NCBI RefSeq assembly: GCF_000151315.2
Contig: NW_011887294.1
Coordinates: forward strand, 2,190,460-2,254,459
DNA length: 64,000 nt
Source of the DNA: Capsaspora owczarzaki ATCC 30864
Taxonomy: Eukaryota > Opisthokonta > Filasterea
Direction of reading: 5' to 3'
Of the stretch, positions 41,301 to 54,300 are shown piece after piece. How positions within the stretch are numbered: position 1 is the stretch's first letter; each line of letters starts with the position of its first letter. The notes under the pieces are model-generated. The model did no database searches and had not been told where the DNA came from. It worked only from the letters and a program-made list of their open reading frames with translations. A program made the translations under genes and the position numbers.

Positions 41301-44300
41301 CCACCGTGGTTCCAGCTTCCATTTTACCCTGCCGGTCGAAACGCTGCAAACCTGGGTGGGACCCGTCATGTCAGCGTCGCCCTCCGTGCATGCAGTGCAC
41401 GCGACCAAATCCAGCCCCGAAACACTGGCCCTCACCCAACACTTTGCTGCGGCACAGACGCGCAGTCCAGACCCACGCGGTTTGGGGCTGCCTTCCTCCC
41501 ACTTTACGGAGACGGTGCCGACCACGTCACCCATCATGACGGACAACAACTTTGCCAGCAGCTTCTCGAGCATGTCGCACCTGCTGCAGAACAATTCGCT
41601 GGCAAACAAGGTCGTGGCCGTCGTGTCGTCGCATGCCATCGAACTCGCGGGCTTGCAGCTGTATGTGGCTGCGACTCGAGCCGTGTCCGTCCCGTTCGCC
41701 TCGGTCAGCGCGCTTCTCCAGGCGCACCAGTTGCATCCTGTGCAGCTGCTGCAGCTTTCCCCGTCGACATCGCCCTCCAGCCCTGGCATTGGCCCGTCTT
41801 TGCCTTCCGCTGTGCTTCGACGCTCTGCGGACACGCTACCACAGCCCACAACACGCGACTCCATGGTCTCGCCAGCATCCATCCTGTCACCGCCGCCACA
41901 GTCGCAACTGGATGGCACTTCCGTTTCGTCTCGATTGGCAGCGGAGAATGGTCACAAACCTGCTTTCGTCACTGTGGAACCTCCACACTCGCGGCAGCTT
42001 CGAGTCGACGTCGGCGTGGCGTCTGCGACCTTCCGCCTGGGTGAAAACTCACATTCTGCGCTGCGGTCTGTCGACGGCCCTGTTGCAACAAAAGTGGATG
42101 TCGTCGTTGTTGATTTGCAGACTGCCCAAGAGATGGGTGAGGTCAAGCTCCTGGCCCTCGTTGCCCAACATATTGCACCCATCGTCCTGGTTGGTCCCCC
42201 GCGACTTCTTCGGCCCGATTCTCTGCAGTCGGAGGTCGGCTGTCCATCCATCGTCATTAGCAAACCCGTGCATCGCTTGCAGCTCGCCAAGAGTCTGCTC
42301 AAGGCGCTCGGCCTGACAACCGAACCGCGCATTGGCGGCCGGATCTCACAAAGCGCTTTGCTGAACGAGGCGGGCGTTCGATCGCTCCGCGCGAGTGGCG
42401 GCAGCCGAGAGGACTTGAACGTGGGCAATGGAAGCATCCCCAGCGATCTCGGAGACGCCAGCGCAAGTGGCCGAGCTGCCTACGCAGCTGTTGCTGCTGC
42501 CACAGCTGCAGCGGCCACTGCGGCAGCCGTCTCTGCCGCAGTTCTGTCGAATGCGACGATGGTCTCGGCGCCGCTTTCACAGGCGCTGCATGAGAACAAC
42601 CTGGACGTGAGCGAGCTCTCTCCGAGCAACGCGTACTCTCTGGCTTTGGCGGGTGGCGGCTTGAGCGGTGGGGAGCAACTATTCCTTTCCAACGCAGCCA
42701 ACCATGGCGACCTTTCGACCGCCCTGGGCGACCGTCAGGCCCAACCTCAAGACTTGAGGATTCTTCTGGCGGAGGACAATCCTGTCAACCAGCGCGTGAC
42801 CACAAAACTGCTCTACGTCCTTGGTTACCGCAACGTGGAGCTTGCCAACAACGGGTTGGAGGCCGTTGCGGCGGTGAAAGCGCGGCCCTTCCACTGTGTG
42901 TTGATGGACATTAATATGCCAGAGCTTGATGGTGTCAGTGCATCAGCTCGCATCATGGAAGACCCTGCCATTGCGCAACACCGCAAGCCCTACATTGTCG
43001 CGATGACGGCCAATGTCCTCGTGGCCGATCGGCAGCGCTGTGTCGCCGCAGGCATGCAAGGCTATCTCAGCAAGCCCTGTCATAAGGTGGATCTCGATCG
43101 CGCCCTTCGCCGGTGTATTCTGTGGTGGCAGAGTCGCGGTGGTTTGAATCTGACCGAGTGAGATGTTGGGTGCGGGGTTTTCACACTCTTCAGCAGCACT
43201 TTGATGGCTGTTGTTCTGATAACGTTTATATTTGCTTTCTGTCATGTTGTTTCCATTCATTCTATGCGATGCTTGTTTTGGCTGTTTTGTTTGATCAATA
43301 TGATCTGTACAATTTTCGTTTGTGTTGTTTTCCCCGTTCTTCAGCCCCGCTCCAATGATGTAGGGCTGTGTGTTTTGGGCGGGCTGTTTTAAGCACTCGA
43401 GACTCTTTCAACTGCATGTACAGGGAGGGAGGGCACTGTACAGCGAGAAAAGTGTGGTGAAGAGTGAACAACGCGCGCTAACCCCGATACCTGCACAGGC
43501 CTGAAGCTCGAATGAACATCAGTTGAAAATCGCACGCTACTTTCCAACTGTGCTTCAACTGAATCTGAGAATTTTTGATCCATTCTTCATTTTTTTGTTC
43601 AACACGCACAAATATGGCATCGACTGCCGAAGCTGAGATCGAAGCTCTGCGCAAACTTGTCGTCCAGCAGGGCGACCTCGTCCGCGACATGAAGAGCAAG
43701 GTGCGTGTGTGGCTTTTTACCATGATTTTAGTTCTAGCCGATGTTGCTTTGTAGCTTGTTCTTGCCGCATGTCTGTGAGAGGACGTTGAAGGCGATCGAT
43801 TGGTCTCAATCTTCTGCAATGCAATACAGGGCGCCACGAAGCAAGAGCTTGCCAAGGCCGTCGCCGAGCTCAAGCTGCGCAAGGCCGCTCTCGATGAGAA
43901 GGTGAGTCACATCCCAAGCAACATCCGGCTGCCTCTGATTGAGATGGTGTTGTTGGCAACGAACCCAATACCATGAGAAACCGAAAAAAAAAAAAAAAAA
44001 AAAAAAAAAGGGATCTCCATATGGTTTTGTTTGAAGCGGCGTGTGTGTGTGGGACTGGCTGTCCGACGCGAGCTGTTTGACCAACCGCCAAGCATGACTA
44101 CTTGTCGAGCGGCGTTCGTGCGAGTCGTCGACGGCGGCGGGAGAGCGTGGCGTTCTGGTGGAACTCGTGCAAGCACGGAATTCTCTTTTTTTTTTTTCTT
44201 TTTTTTTTTCGCTTCCGATACCTCACTGCGTGTTTGCGGCTTGCGTCATGGCTCGACTGACCTCTGGGACCTCTGGACCTCTGGACGCTGACTTGGACAC

Positions 44301-47300
44301 ACATAGGAGGCACTGTTGTCGCCGCCAGAGCCCGTCTTCAACCGCACTGCGTTCGACAAGGTCATGAAGCGCCGCTTCTTCTGGACGCCTTCGTTCCAGA
44401 TTTACAATGGTATGGCTGCAATGAGGTCATGGCACACGACTCGAAACCCGCCGATTGGGGGGGGGGGAAGGGGCAAAAAGATGGGGTAGCCGAGGCTATT
44501 TCGTCGCTTGCTAGCTTTGTGCGAGCTGTTGAGTGGGAATGGGAATGGGGGGAACGACTCGAAGACCCAAACGCTCACTTTTGGTTTGGTGGTTACGTCG
44601 ATGTCATCGTTGTCCTTTTGTAGGTGTTGCGGGTCTGTACGACTACGGTCCGACCGGCTGTGCCATCAAGGCCAACCTGCTGAGCCTCTGGCGCAGCCAC
44701 TTTGTCTTTGAAGAGCAAATGCTTGAGGTTGATTGCTCCATGCTCACCATCGAGCCCGTTTTGAAGTACGTTTGCCCCATCCGCGTGCTTTCTTTTCCAC
44801 TTGCTCCAAAGAAAGAGGCGTGTGTGTGTTGTTTTGCCCTCGACGACACGATTTTGACGTGAGTGTGCTCCTCGTTTCACTCCACAGAGCTTCCGGCCAC
44901 GTCGCGCGCTTTACCGATTTGCTCGTGTCGGACGTCCAGGACTCGACTCAATGCTTCCGCGCCGATCACTTGCTCGAGGCTCATCTCGAGAAGCTCATTG
45001 CCGCCAACCAAGACCCTTCGCTCCTTCCCGAGTACCAGAAGGTGTTGACTGAGGTACGGATGATTTGCAAAAATTGAAATTCTTGTTTTGGCTCCCTCCT
45101 CTTCCTTGCCACGCCGTTCCTCGTCCTCACTTTTCACATGTGTTACCAGTTGGACAACTTCAGCAAGGAGGAGATTGGTGGCTACATGCGAAAGTACGGC
45201 GTTCGCGCGCCCGAAACCGGCCACGAGCTGACCGACCCCGTCGAGTTCAACCTCATGTTTCCGACCTCCATCGGCCCCAACAGCTTGATCAAGGGGTGAG
45301 TAACACTGCCGTGCAGCTTGATTGTGGCTCGCGGCACCGAGCCTTTTTCACTCAAATGTTATTTGGGCGTTTGTTCCCTCTCTGTCTCTCGCTCTCTCTC
45401 AGTTACCTCCGCCCCGAAACAGCTCAGGGCATCTTTGTCAACTTCCGCAAGTTGCTTGACTTTAACAACAACAAGCTGCCCTTCGCCGCCGCCCAGATCG
45501 GTTCGTCGTTCCGTAACGAGATTTCCCCGCGCGCTGGTCTTTTGCGCGTTCGCGAGTTCACCATGGCCGAGATTGAGCACTTTGTGCATCCCGAGAAGAA
45601 GGACCACCCCAAGTTCGCCTCTGTGGCCGACCTTGGCGTCCTGCTCTACTCGCGCGAGGACCAGCTCTCTGGTCGCAACCCGTCGCGCGTCAAGCTCGGC
45701 GACGCCATCAAGAACGGCACGATCGACAACCAGACGCTCGGCTACTTTATTGGCCGTATCTACCTGTTCATGACCAAGATTGGCATCAAGGACGCCAAGC
45801 TGCGATTCCGTCAACACATGCCCAACGAGATGGCGCACTACGCCAGCGACTGCTGGGACGCCGAGTGCAAGACCTCTTTCGTATGCATGACGTTTTTTGT
45901 TTGCTTTTGCTGCTGTTGTTTGTTTTGCATGTGTTGGTTTATTTGGCTGACATGATTGGTTGCGTGATTGGACACTCTCTTCTCCTTCAGGGCTGGGTTG
46001 AATGCATTGGCTGCGCTGACCGCTCTGCCTACGATCTTTCGCAACACTCTGAGGCGTCGGGCACCACTCTGAACGCTCAGCTGACTCTTGACACCCCCGT
46101 CATTGAGGAGTACATTGACGTCCTTCCCGACGCATCTGCCTTTGGCAAGCTCTTCCGCAAGGATGCCGAGGGTATTCTCAAGTACCTGCGCGATCTCCAA
46201 GTCAACAACCCCTGCCAGCTGGAGGAGCTGTCCAAGAAGCTTGAGGCAGACAAGTTGAGTGACTGACTGTGGATTTACATCCTCAACAAACAACAACTCC
46301 CTGGCGTGGTTACTCACTCGACCAAAACTCGCATTTACAGGAAGATCAACCTCTCGCTCATTCTCGAGTTCAACGACAAGGGTAAGATTGAGAAGGCCGT
46401 TTCTGGCGACGGCCCCGGCTCGAAGCAGTTTGAGATCCCTGCCAACCTCCTGCAACTCAAGCCCTCCAAGCGTGAAGTTTTCGGTAAGGATTGGCTTGTG
46501 TATCGCTTCTCGTGCTGTCTCTGCTTGTTTCAGTGGATTTTCTCTTCAAACTCTTTTATTTCTCACTCTTCTTCGTTTACGCCACACCACAGTTAAGGAT
46601 TACACCCCGAACGTCATTGAGCCCTCGTTCGGCATTGGTCGCATCATCTACTCGCTTCTCGAGCACAACTTCTCGACCCCTGATGATGGCAAGCCTCAAA
46701 AGGAGAAGGCCCCTGCCGCCAAGGGCAAGGCTCCTGCTGACGACGATGACAAGGACTGCGTAAGTTGTTTGGGGTTTTTGTGGGGGCGGTGGAGAAGACG
46801 GTTTCGTCTGACTTTTGTTTTTCTTCATCACGGTGTTGTGTGACTTGATCAGATTCTCTCGCTCCCTGCATGCATTGCACCCTACAAGTGCGTGATTCTT
46901 CCTTTGAGCAACAACCCCGACTTGGTCAAGCTGGCCAAGACTGCTGGTAAGGATGTTTGAGTGGGGTTTTTTTTTTGTTTTTATGGTTTCCGAGAGGGGA
47001 GTGAGCTTGTTTTTTTTTGGGGGGGGGGGTTTCTGGGACTCGACCTTCATTGACAAAATCACTTTGTTTTCTGGCAGCCGATGCGTTCAACGCTATGGAC
47101 GTCTCGTACAAGGTCGACGATTCGAGCGCGTCCATTGGTCGCCGTTACGCCCGCACCGACGAGATTGGTGTTCCGTTCGGCGTGACCATTGACTTTGACA
47201 CTGTCAAGAACAGCTCTGTGACCCTTCGCGAGCGCGACTCCAAGGGCCAAGTCCGTCTGAGCATGACCGAGGCTGCCGAGACTGTCAAGCGCCTGGCCAA

Positions 47301-49277
47301 CAACACTCTGACCTGGGCTGACGTGCTTGCCAAGTTCCCCAAGTTTGAGGGCCAGCAACAAGCTTAAAAAGTAGTTTGGTCGGTCGTTTTGGGATTTTTT
47401 GAGCGTTGTGCAACTATTTTTTTGTATTATCATACAGCATTTTTGGTGCCACTGTGCAGCATTCAGTGTCAACATCTTGAGGAGAGAGTGCTCATGGTCG
47501 GTGCTGTGTCAAAAAGTGACAATGTTGGGTTTGAGGTGAGTTTGACATACAGTAGACACTGAGCCATACATGAAAGATAACACCTTACGCCAGCGGCAGC
47601 CATTGAAGCCTTGAAACATGCCTGCAACAATCGAAATTGCTCTACGCACATGTCTTGCTTAATGTTATCGAGTTGTGACGAAATGCAGCTCGCGTAAGCG
47701 GCACCCTGACAGAGGAGCAAGTTTCCATGCGTTAGTATTCAGCTTGGTTTGGAACGAGTTTGCCAATGCAATGCCGTGCGCTGAAGTCAATACGTGACAC
47801 CGCTTCATAGCAACTGCACTGTCCAAACCACCGCACGCCCAGCTCCGAGCTGCAAGTCCGAGTGTGTGCGCAAATGGCGAGGCAGAGAAGAACAGAGACG
47901 CGAAAACTCATCGCCGCCAGCTCTCAAAGCTCCCTCACCTCAGTTGCACACAGGCTCATGTTGCGCGAAAACGATCGAAGACGACTTTGTGCAGCGACTA
48001 CTGATGGGGTCAGGGCGGCGGGCGGTGGTGCACAGTGGCCTCAGTGAACTGGGGAAAAATTACCATTGCAAATTGGACTGACCCAAACCATCGCTGTGCA
48101 AAGAAGGGTGGCAAAAGGCAAGCGTGGTCAAGAAGAGAGACTCGGTGGGAGAGACGCTCAAGCTCGACAGACGAAATGCGAGCCGAACAACGGGTAGAAG
48201 AGAGGAGGTTTTTGTTCTTGTTCTTTGTTAAAACAAAATGACTCGAAACCCAGCACGGTCAAACAACCAAACAAACAAACAACATACACACCAGCATCAA
48301 TCATCAAACATCAACATCACACGACATGCAACGACAAGGAAGGAAACCAGACAAGGTGGGGGGGGGGAGAGAGGTGCCATAAAATCAAAACGCCACAATC
48401 ATCGGCCACAAAAAAATCGAGCGAGAATAGCAAAAAACAACTGGCAGTGAAGCAAAACAACAACAATCGATGGGACAAAGGAAGCCTCGCCTAAACGCGA
48501 TCATCAATGGGAGCAGTCAAGCAAATACAATTTTGAGGGGGGTGGGGTGGAGAAAAGCGCTGCTGGACGCAAGTATCGCTCTTTTCAAAAGAAAAACCCC
48601 GAGAGGCGCAATTACTCGCGAAGCAGACTCACGCCGCGGTTGAGCAGTTGCTCAACGTCGTTAAACTTCTTTTGAAGCTTGGCGTTGTGTTCCTCGATGG
48701 CCAGCAGCTGTGTCCGCCAAGTCTCGACGTTTGCGTACGATTCTTGGAGAGCAGTCAACAGGCGCGCATTGTTAGTCTTGACTGTCTTGAGCTCTGTCTC
48801 CCATTGCTGTCCGCTCAGGTTACTCTCCTTGAGGGCAGCCAGCAAGCGGTCGTTCTCATTCTTGAATGAAGCAATGTCGCCCTGGAGAGTCTCGATTATC
48901 TCACGGTTGGAGGCGTCGGCAGCAGCCTTGGCCCTTTCCGAGTTTTCCACTCGCTCGCGCAGGTGCTTGATGATGACATCCTTTTCAGAATCGAGTTGCT
49001 GTGTTGACAGAGGACAAATTGAACACACACACACACACACACAAAAAAAAAATCAGGTTTTGGTTCACAACCCCAATACAACCAAGGATGCACGCTGGCA
49101 TCAAGGCTTTGCTACATACCTCAGAGCCGCCACCTCGAGGATTGACAGGAGGGAATTGCGCAGCAGAGCCTGTGGCAACCCTTTGCTGTTGCAGCTGTTG
49201 CTGCTGTTGGAGCTGCTGCTGTTGCAATTGCTGCTGTTGGAGTTGTTGCTGCTGCTGTTGTTGTAGTAGTAGTTGCT

Positions 49278-49309
<32 letters not shown>

Positions 49310-51293
49310 AAAAGACGCTCTTGTTGGAGCTTTTCCTGTTGTTGCTGTTGTAGTAATAGCTGTTGCTGCTGCAGCTTTTCCTGCTGGAGCTTTTCCGCCT
49401 GCTGTTGCTTGAGTTGCTGCTCCTGTGCTTCTTGCGCGCGCTTGGCCAACGCGCTTGAGATTGCCGAGTTACTGGCGTTGGCACTGGCAGCCTTTGTGAT
49501 TTGAATGTAGGAGGTTGGGAAGAGTCCAGACGACTTTGTCACTCCATCCTCGTTCAGAATAGAGCCATACGACCACCCCTCGCGCGTTGTCGAAGTCACT
49601 GCAATGATGACAACGAATCAGGTTTCAGAGAGCTCGGTGAGCAAAACAAAACAGCCAGCAAAAACAAAACAAAACAAAAAAATCCTAGATCGTTTTTTCT
49701 TTTTTTTTTTCTTTTTGTTTTTTTTTTTTTTGGTCACATACCATCATACAGCTTTTGCTTGGCCTTGAATCCAAGCTGAGTTTCGTCCTTGCCGGCAAAG
49801 TCGTACAAGGCAACAGCATTAGAGTCATCCTCTGCGTTCGCGTCGGCGCCGTTTGAGCCAGCAGCGGAGGCGGGTGCGTGGGTGCCGTTGGTGGCTGCCT
49901 TCGCGGCAGCGGCCGGTTGCTGCTGGGTCTGTGGGGCTGCCTGTTGCGGCTGCTGGGCCTGAGCGGGCTGCGCGGGTTGCGCCTGTGCTTGCTGAGGCTG
50001 TTGCTGCACCTGAACGGCCGGTTGGGCTGTCTGTGCTGCAGCTGCAGCTCCTGTTGCGCTCGCTGCAGCGCTGGCAGCGGCTCCGGCAGCTCCAGGCATC
50101 GGGAGCTGCACTGTGGTGGCCGCGGCATTCTCAAACTGCGAGGCAAAAGTGTCGAGCTCGCCCTCAGAATTGAAGCCGACACCGTACAGAACGTTGGCGC
50201 GCACGTCCTCCCACTGTCCGAACTTGGACGACGACTTGACCAGTGTCATTCCCGGTGTGATGAAGCAGTTGATGACGGCCTGGTGTTTCAAACAAGGAAG
50301 AAGGTTGCCAGATGGTCAGGTCAGCACAACATCAATTCGCCATAAGGTTCAAACCAACAATTGGTATTCACGCATGAGAAATTCGGTCGTGATTGGCGGT
50401 GTTTTCTTTCTGCCTTGTCTTCAATTTTTTTTCTTCGTCTTCTTCTTTCTCTTGTAGCTTGTCGTTATCGTTGAGTGAGTCATTTCCGCTGACTCCTGCT
50501 CCAATTGGCTTCTTGCTCATGGCTCAAAAAGCTCTTCAATTCGATTTGTTTTCAAAGAGTTTTTTTTTTGTTTTTTTTTTTGTTTTTTTTTTTTTTTAAT
50601 TCGGGGGGTTGAGCTTTGGCAGCAAGACCCGTGCAGCCGTCCACTGCTCGCTCGTTGCAAGATGCGACCGATAACACAACGACCATGTAGGGTCTCCGGT
50701 CTCGCTCGGCGGAAGAGAGCGCGAGACAAGTAAAAGGAAAAGGCGGTTCGATCAATCATCATGGAGAGTAACAGCTACTCCAGGTTAGGTTTTGGTAGGT
50801 TGAAGGCGTGCGTTTTAGTGAGCAGCGGTGTGTTTGCGGATTCGTTTGAATAATAATCGTTTTTTTGGGGTTTTTGTTTTTTGTTTTTCAATCCGATTCA
50901 GCCACGTGTGAAAGCGAGGCTGCGAGGAGACAATGCCACAAGCAAACCGGAGCAGGTGGTTGCTTGGGGGAGGGGGACGATCGAAAAGGGAGGGGGGTGT
51001 GGACGACGATGGATGGGCAGCGATCGAGATAATAAAATAAAAATAAAAAATAAAAAAGAATTGCGAAAATAAAAAAAATAAAAAAATAAAAAAAAAGCGG
51101 TTTGAGCTTCGTTTGTGGTCGCAGAAAGAGGAGCAGATTGCCCATCGCTCCCCCCCCCAGCACAAAAGCCGCGACGAGCGCACTGTGTGTGCATGTGTGG
51201 CACGAAGGCGACAGGGCCGCAGCGTTCGCCTCGGGCTGCAAGGTCGCGAACAACAACGCCCTCCAAAAAACAAAAACAAACAACAAGCTTCTT

Positions 51294-51330
<37 letters not shown>

Positions 51331-54300
51331 TTGCCTTTACCTTGCTCTGGAACATGGAGACAATGCGACACGTCCGCCGCGATTCGTCGCGGTAGAGCGA
51401 GATGGTCAGGGCGTCGGCAGCCACGCCAACCCAGTCCGTCTTGCTCACGGGATCCAGATGGAAGACATGGCCGGTTGTTGTGTAAATCTTCTGTTCGCTG
51501 GTTGCGCCAAAAAAAAAAAAAAATCAGTTTTTGTTTGTTGTTTTTCCAGCAAAACGCCAATGCAAAAAAAAAAAAAAAAAAAAAAATTCGCACCTCATCG
51601 AAAAACGGCAGCAAAAGACAACGAAGCGAAAATAAAATAGACTGAAAAAGGTAACAAACACGAACAAACTCAAAGGCTCAGAGCGGACTTGTCGAAGGCG
51701 GTGGTCCTGGTCCTTGTCAACAAAGGAATTGAGATGAGCGAGATCAATGCAGCAGCGCAGAGAAGGCAACGAGGATTGGATTTTGAAAGCTTCACAAAGC
51801 GACTCTCAGCTCTTGCAATCACTCACAGAGGTTCTGGTGTCATCCAAGAGAAATACAACAATGGATCATGGTCATGGCAAGAATACAGTACAATAAACGT
51901 CTATGGTACAATCTCGTAAACAAGGCTTCAACAGAACTGCAACAAAAATCTCCCCTTCCATCCAACAGCACACAGAAGAAAACATAGAACTAAAAGTACA
52001 ACTTGGTGAGCTGCTTGACACGCGTACGCTGGCGGCAGACGGGACACTCCAGTGCCTTCTTGAGGACTTCCATCCAGCAGCCGTGGCAGCAAATATGACC
52101 GCATCGAGCGGTAAATGGATGTTTGGGCGGCGCCAAGCAAACGGGACAGGTGGGATTGGTTGCTGTTGCTGTTCGACCAAAGTCAAAGCAAAGGGCATGG
52201 CGAGATTGGTCAACGGAGGAGAAAACCAGAACAACAAATCAAAAGCAATCATCGTCTGTCGTCTTACCAGCGTGAACGGTCGAAGCAAGCCCATCCACGG
52301 CACTTTCAACGGGTTCTTCTTCATCGTTGGAGTCATCATGCACAGCAACATTGGTTGAAGGGGTGGCCGCGCTCAAAACGCTCACAATGGTCGAAGGATT
52401 GGCCGGTCCACCGCTAGGCGCCTGCGCCTGAATGCCGGTTTCGTGCAGGTCGGTCGGTGCAGCTGCTGTGTGTTGGCCATCATTGGCAACATCCATTTGG
52501 ACTGGATCCGTGATGGGAGGGGCAGAAACGTCGAGCAAGCCGTCGCCAAACGACTGAAGTCGACGCTTTTTCGGCATTCGCTGCGCAGGAAGACCCGTCA
52601 CAATGTCCCGCTGTGCGGCGGACGGCGCAGATCCAACGATCGCATCAAATTCCAGCCGTTGGTTTGGTTTCACAAACGACCGAAGCTCGTGCAGCAGCTT
52701 TTGGCGCGCATACTCAATCGTTCCCGAAGCGCCAGCAAAGATACGCTTCGCTCCGACCGCCAGCTGCGTCACATCGCCCCCAGTCTTGTAAGTCGAGAGG
52801 AGTGCGGAGAATTCGCGGCGCTCAGCGGGCTGTAGCACGGCCAGTACCTTTGCAAGGAAGGTTTGGGCGGTTGGCTGCGCGGGTGCTGTTGTCGATGATG
52901 ACGATGAAGTCGAGGTGGACGGCATCGCGAGAATGGAGCTCGCCCGGCTGAGCGGAGCGGGATTCGAAGCGGCTGGCCGCAGAGGTCGCTGCTCCGTCTG
53001 TGGCTGTGGCGGAGGACGTGCTTCGGACTCGACAATTTCAAGCGATGGAGCGTCGTCGGTTGGCGAATGTGGACGCTTGGGTCTCGCAACCGTGGTGCTT
53101 GAAACGGAAACGACGCTGTCCTCACTGTTGCTCAGGGTGGCGTTGGGGGATGGCGACGGCTCGACAATAACAGGAGAAGGATCGATGGCCATCAACCGAT
53201 CTGCGAGCGATAGACGCGACCCTGTGCCAAGACCAGGTGCTGCTGCGCTGGTGGACGTTCCAGCAACGCTACCAAAGCGTCGTGTCGCAGACACGGTCGT
53301 CGCAGGAGCTGGAATGGCGGGCGCCGCAACGTAGTTCAACGAATCACGGAGAGAGCGCGGCTTGGTGCGGTCGGTGAGTTGACCCAGCACAAAACTGGCA
53401 CTCCCTGCATTTGCCGCAGGCCTGCTTGTCGCTGTTGCATCTGAGACAGGACCAGCAGAAGAAGACTGCAACGCTGTGGCAAACGCGAAAGCCGACTTGA
53501 CATTTCTTGCAGCCACGTTGGTATTGCTGGATGATGATGCTGATGATGCAAGCGCCGTCGTAGAAGTAGATGCAGATGCAGCGCTGCGGCTCGATGCAGT
53601 CGTCGTGGCGCCAGACAGAACGCCACCGCGGGGCGCGGAAGATGAAGAAATCTCAACGTCGTATTCTGGCACCAAGATGGGCGCTCCAGCGGCCGGTTTT
53701 GCCTAAGCACAATTTTCCAGAAATACAATTGCAGTATCGTAAAAGTCAACGGTGAGCAGGAATTGCGTGGAAGCTAAACCTGTCCGGAGGGCGGCTTACA
53801 TGAAGCGACACGTCGGCTTTGGCCGTCTTGAAGAACTGTGCCAGCTGTGCAAGCGAATCACCGAAATTCTTGCACGTCTTCACATAGGGGCGAACCCACA
53901 AAGGAAGCTGCGCGATAGTGCCAGGGGCAGCAAAACTAGAAAATCGCAAAGCGATGAGAGCTTTGCTCGTTCAACGCCTTGCGGCACCTCAAAACGCACA
54001 ATGGATGACAATCACCCAACAGACAAGCGAACTCACCGTGAATCACACAATATAATGGCGCCATAGTCAGACCGGTGACGAATGACGCGACCGATGGCTT
54101 GGTTGACCGCTCGAGCTGCAGTTTGGTTGTACCACTCGATTCCATTGATGGCCTGAACCCCCAAATAACAAGGAGGAGAATTTGTAAGATGCCTGACAAA
54201 GAATGAACGAAGGAAAAAGGCAGATTGGTCCTTACCGCGATGCCCGATTTGAGATTCTCGGCCTTGTTCTCGTCGAGGTATTGCTTTTTTATCTTTACCT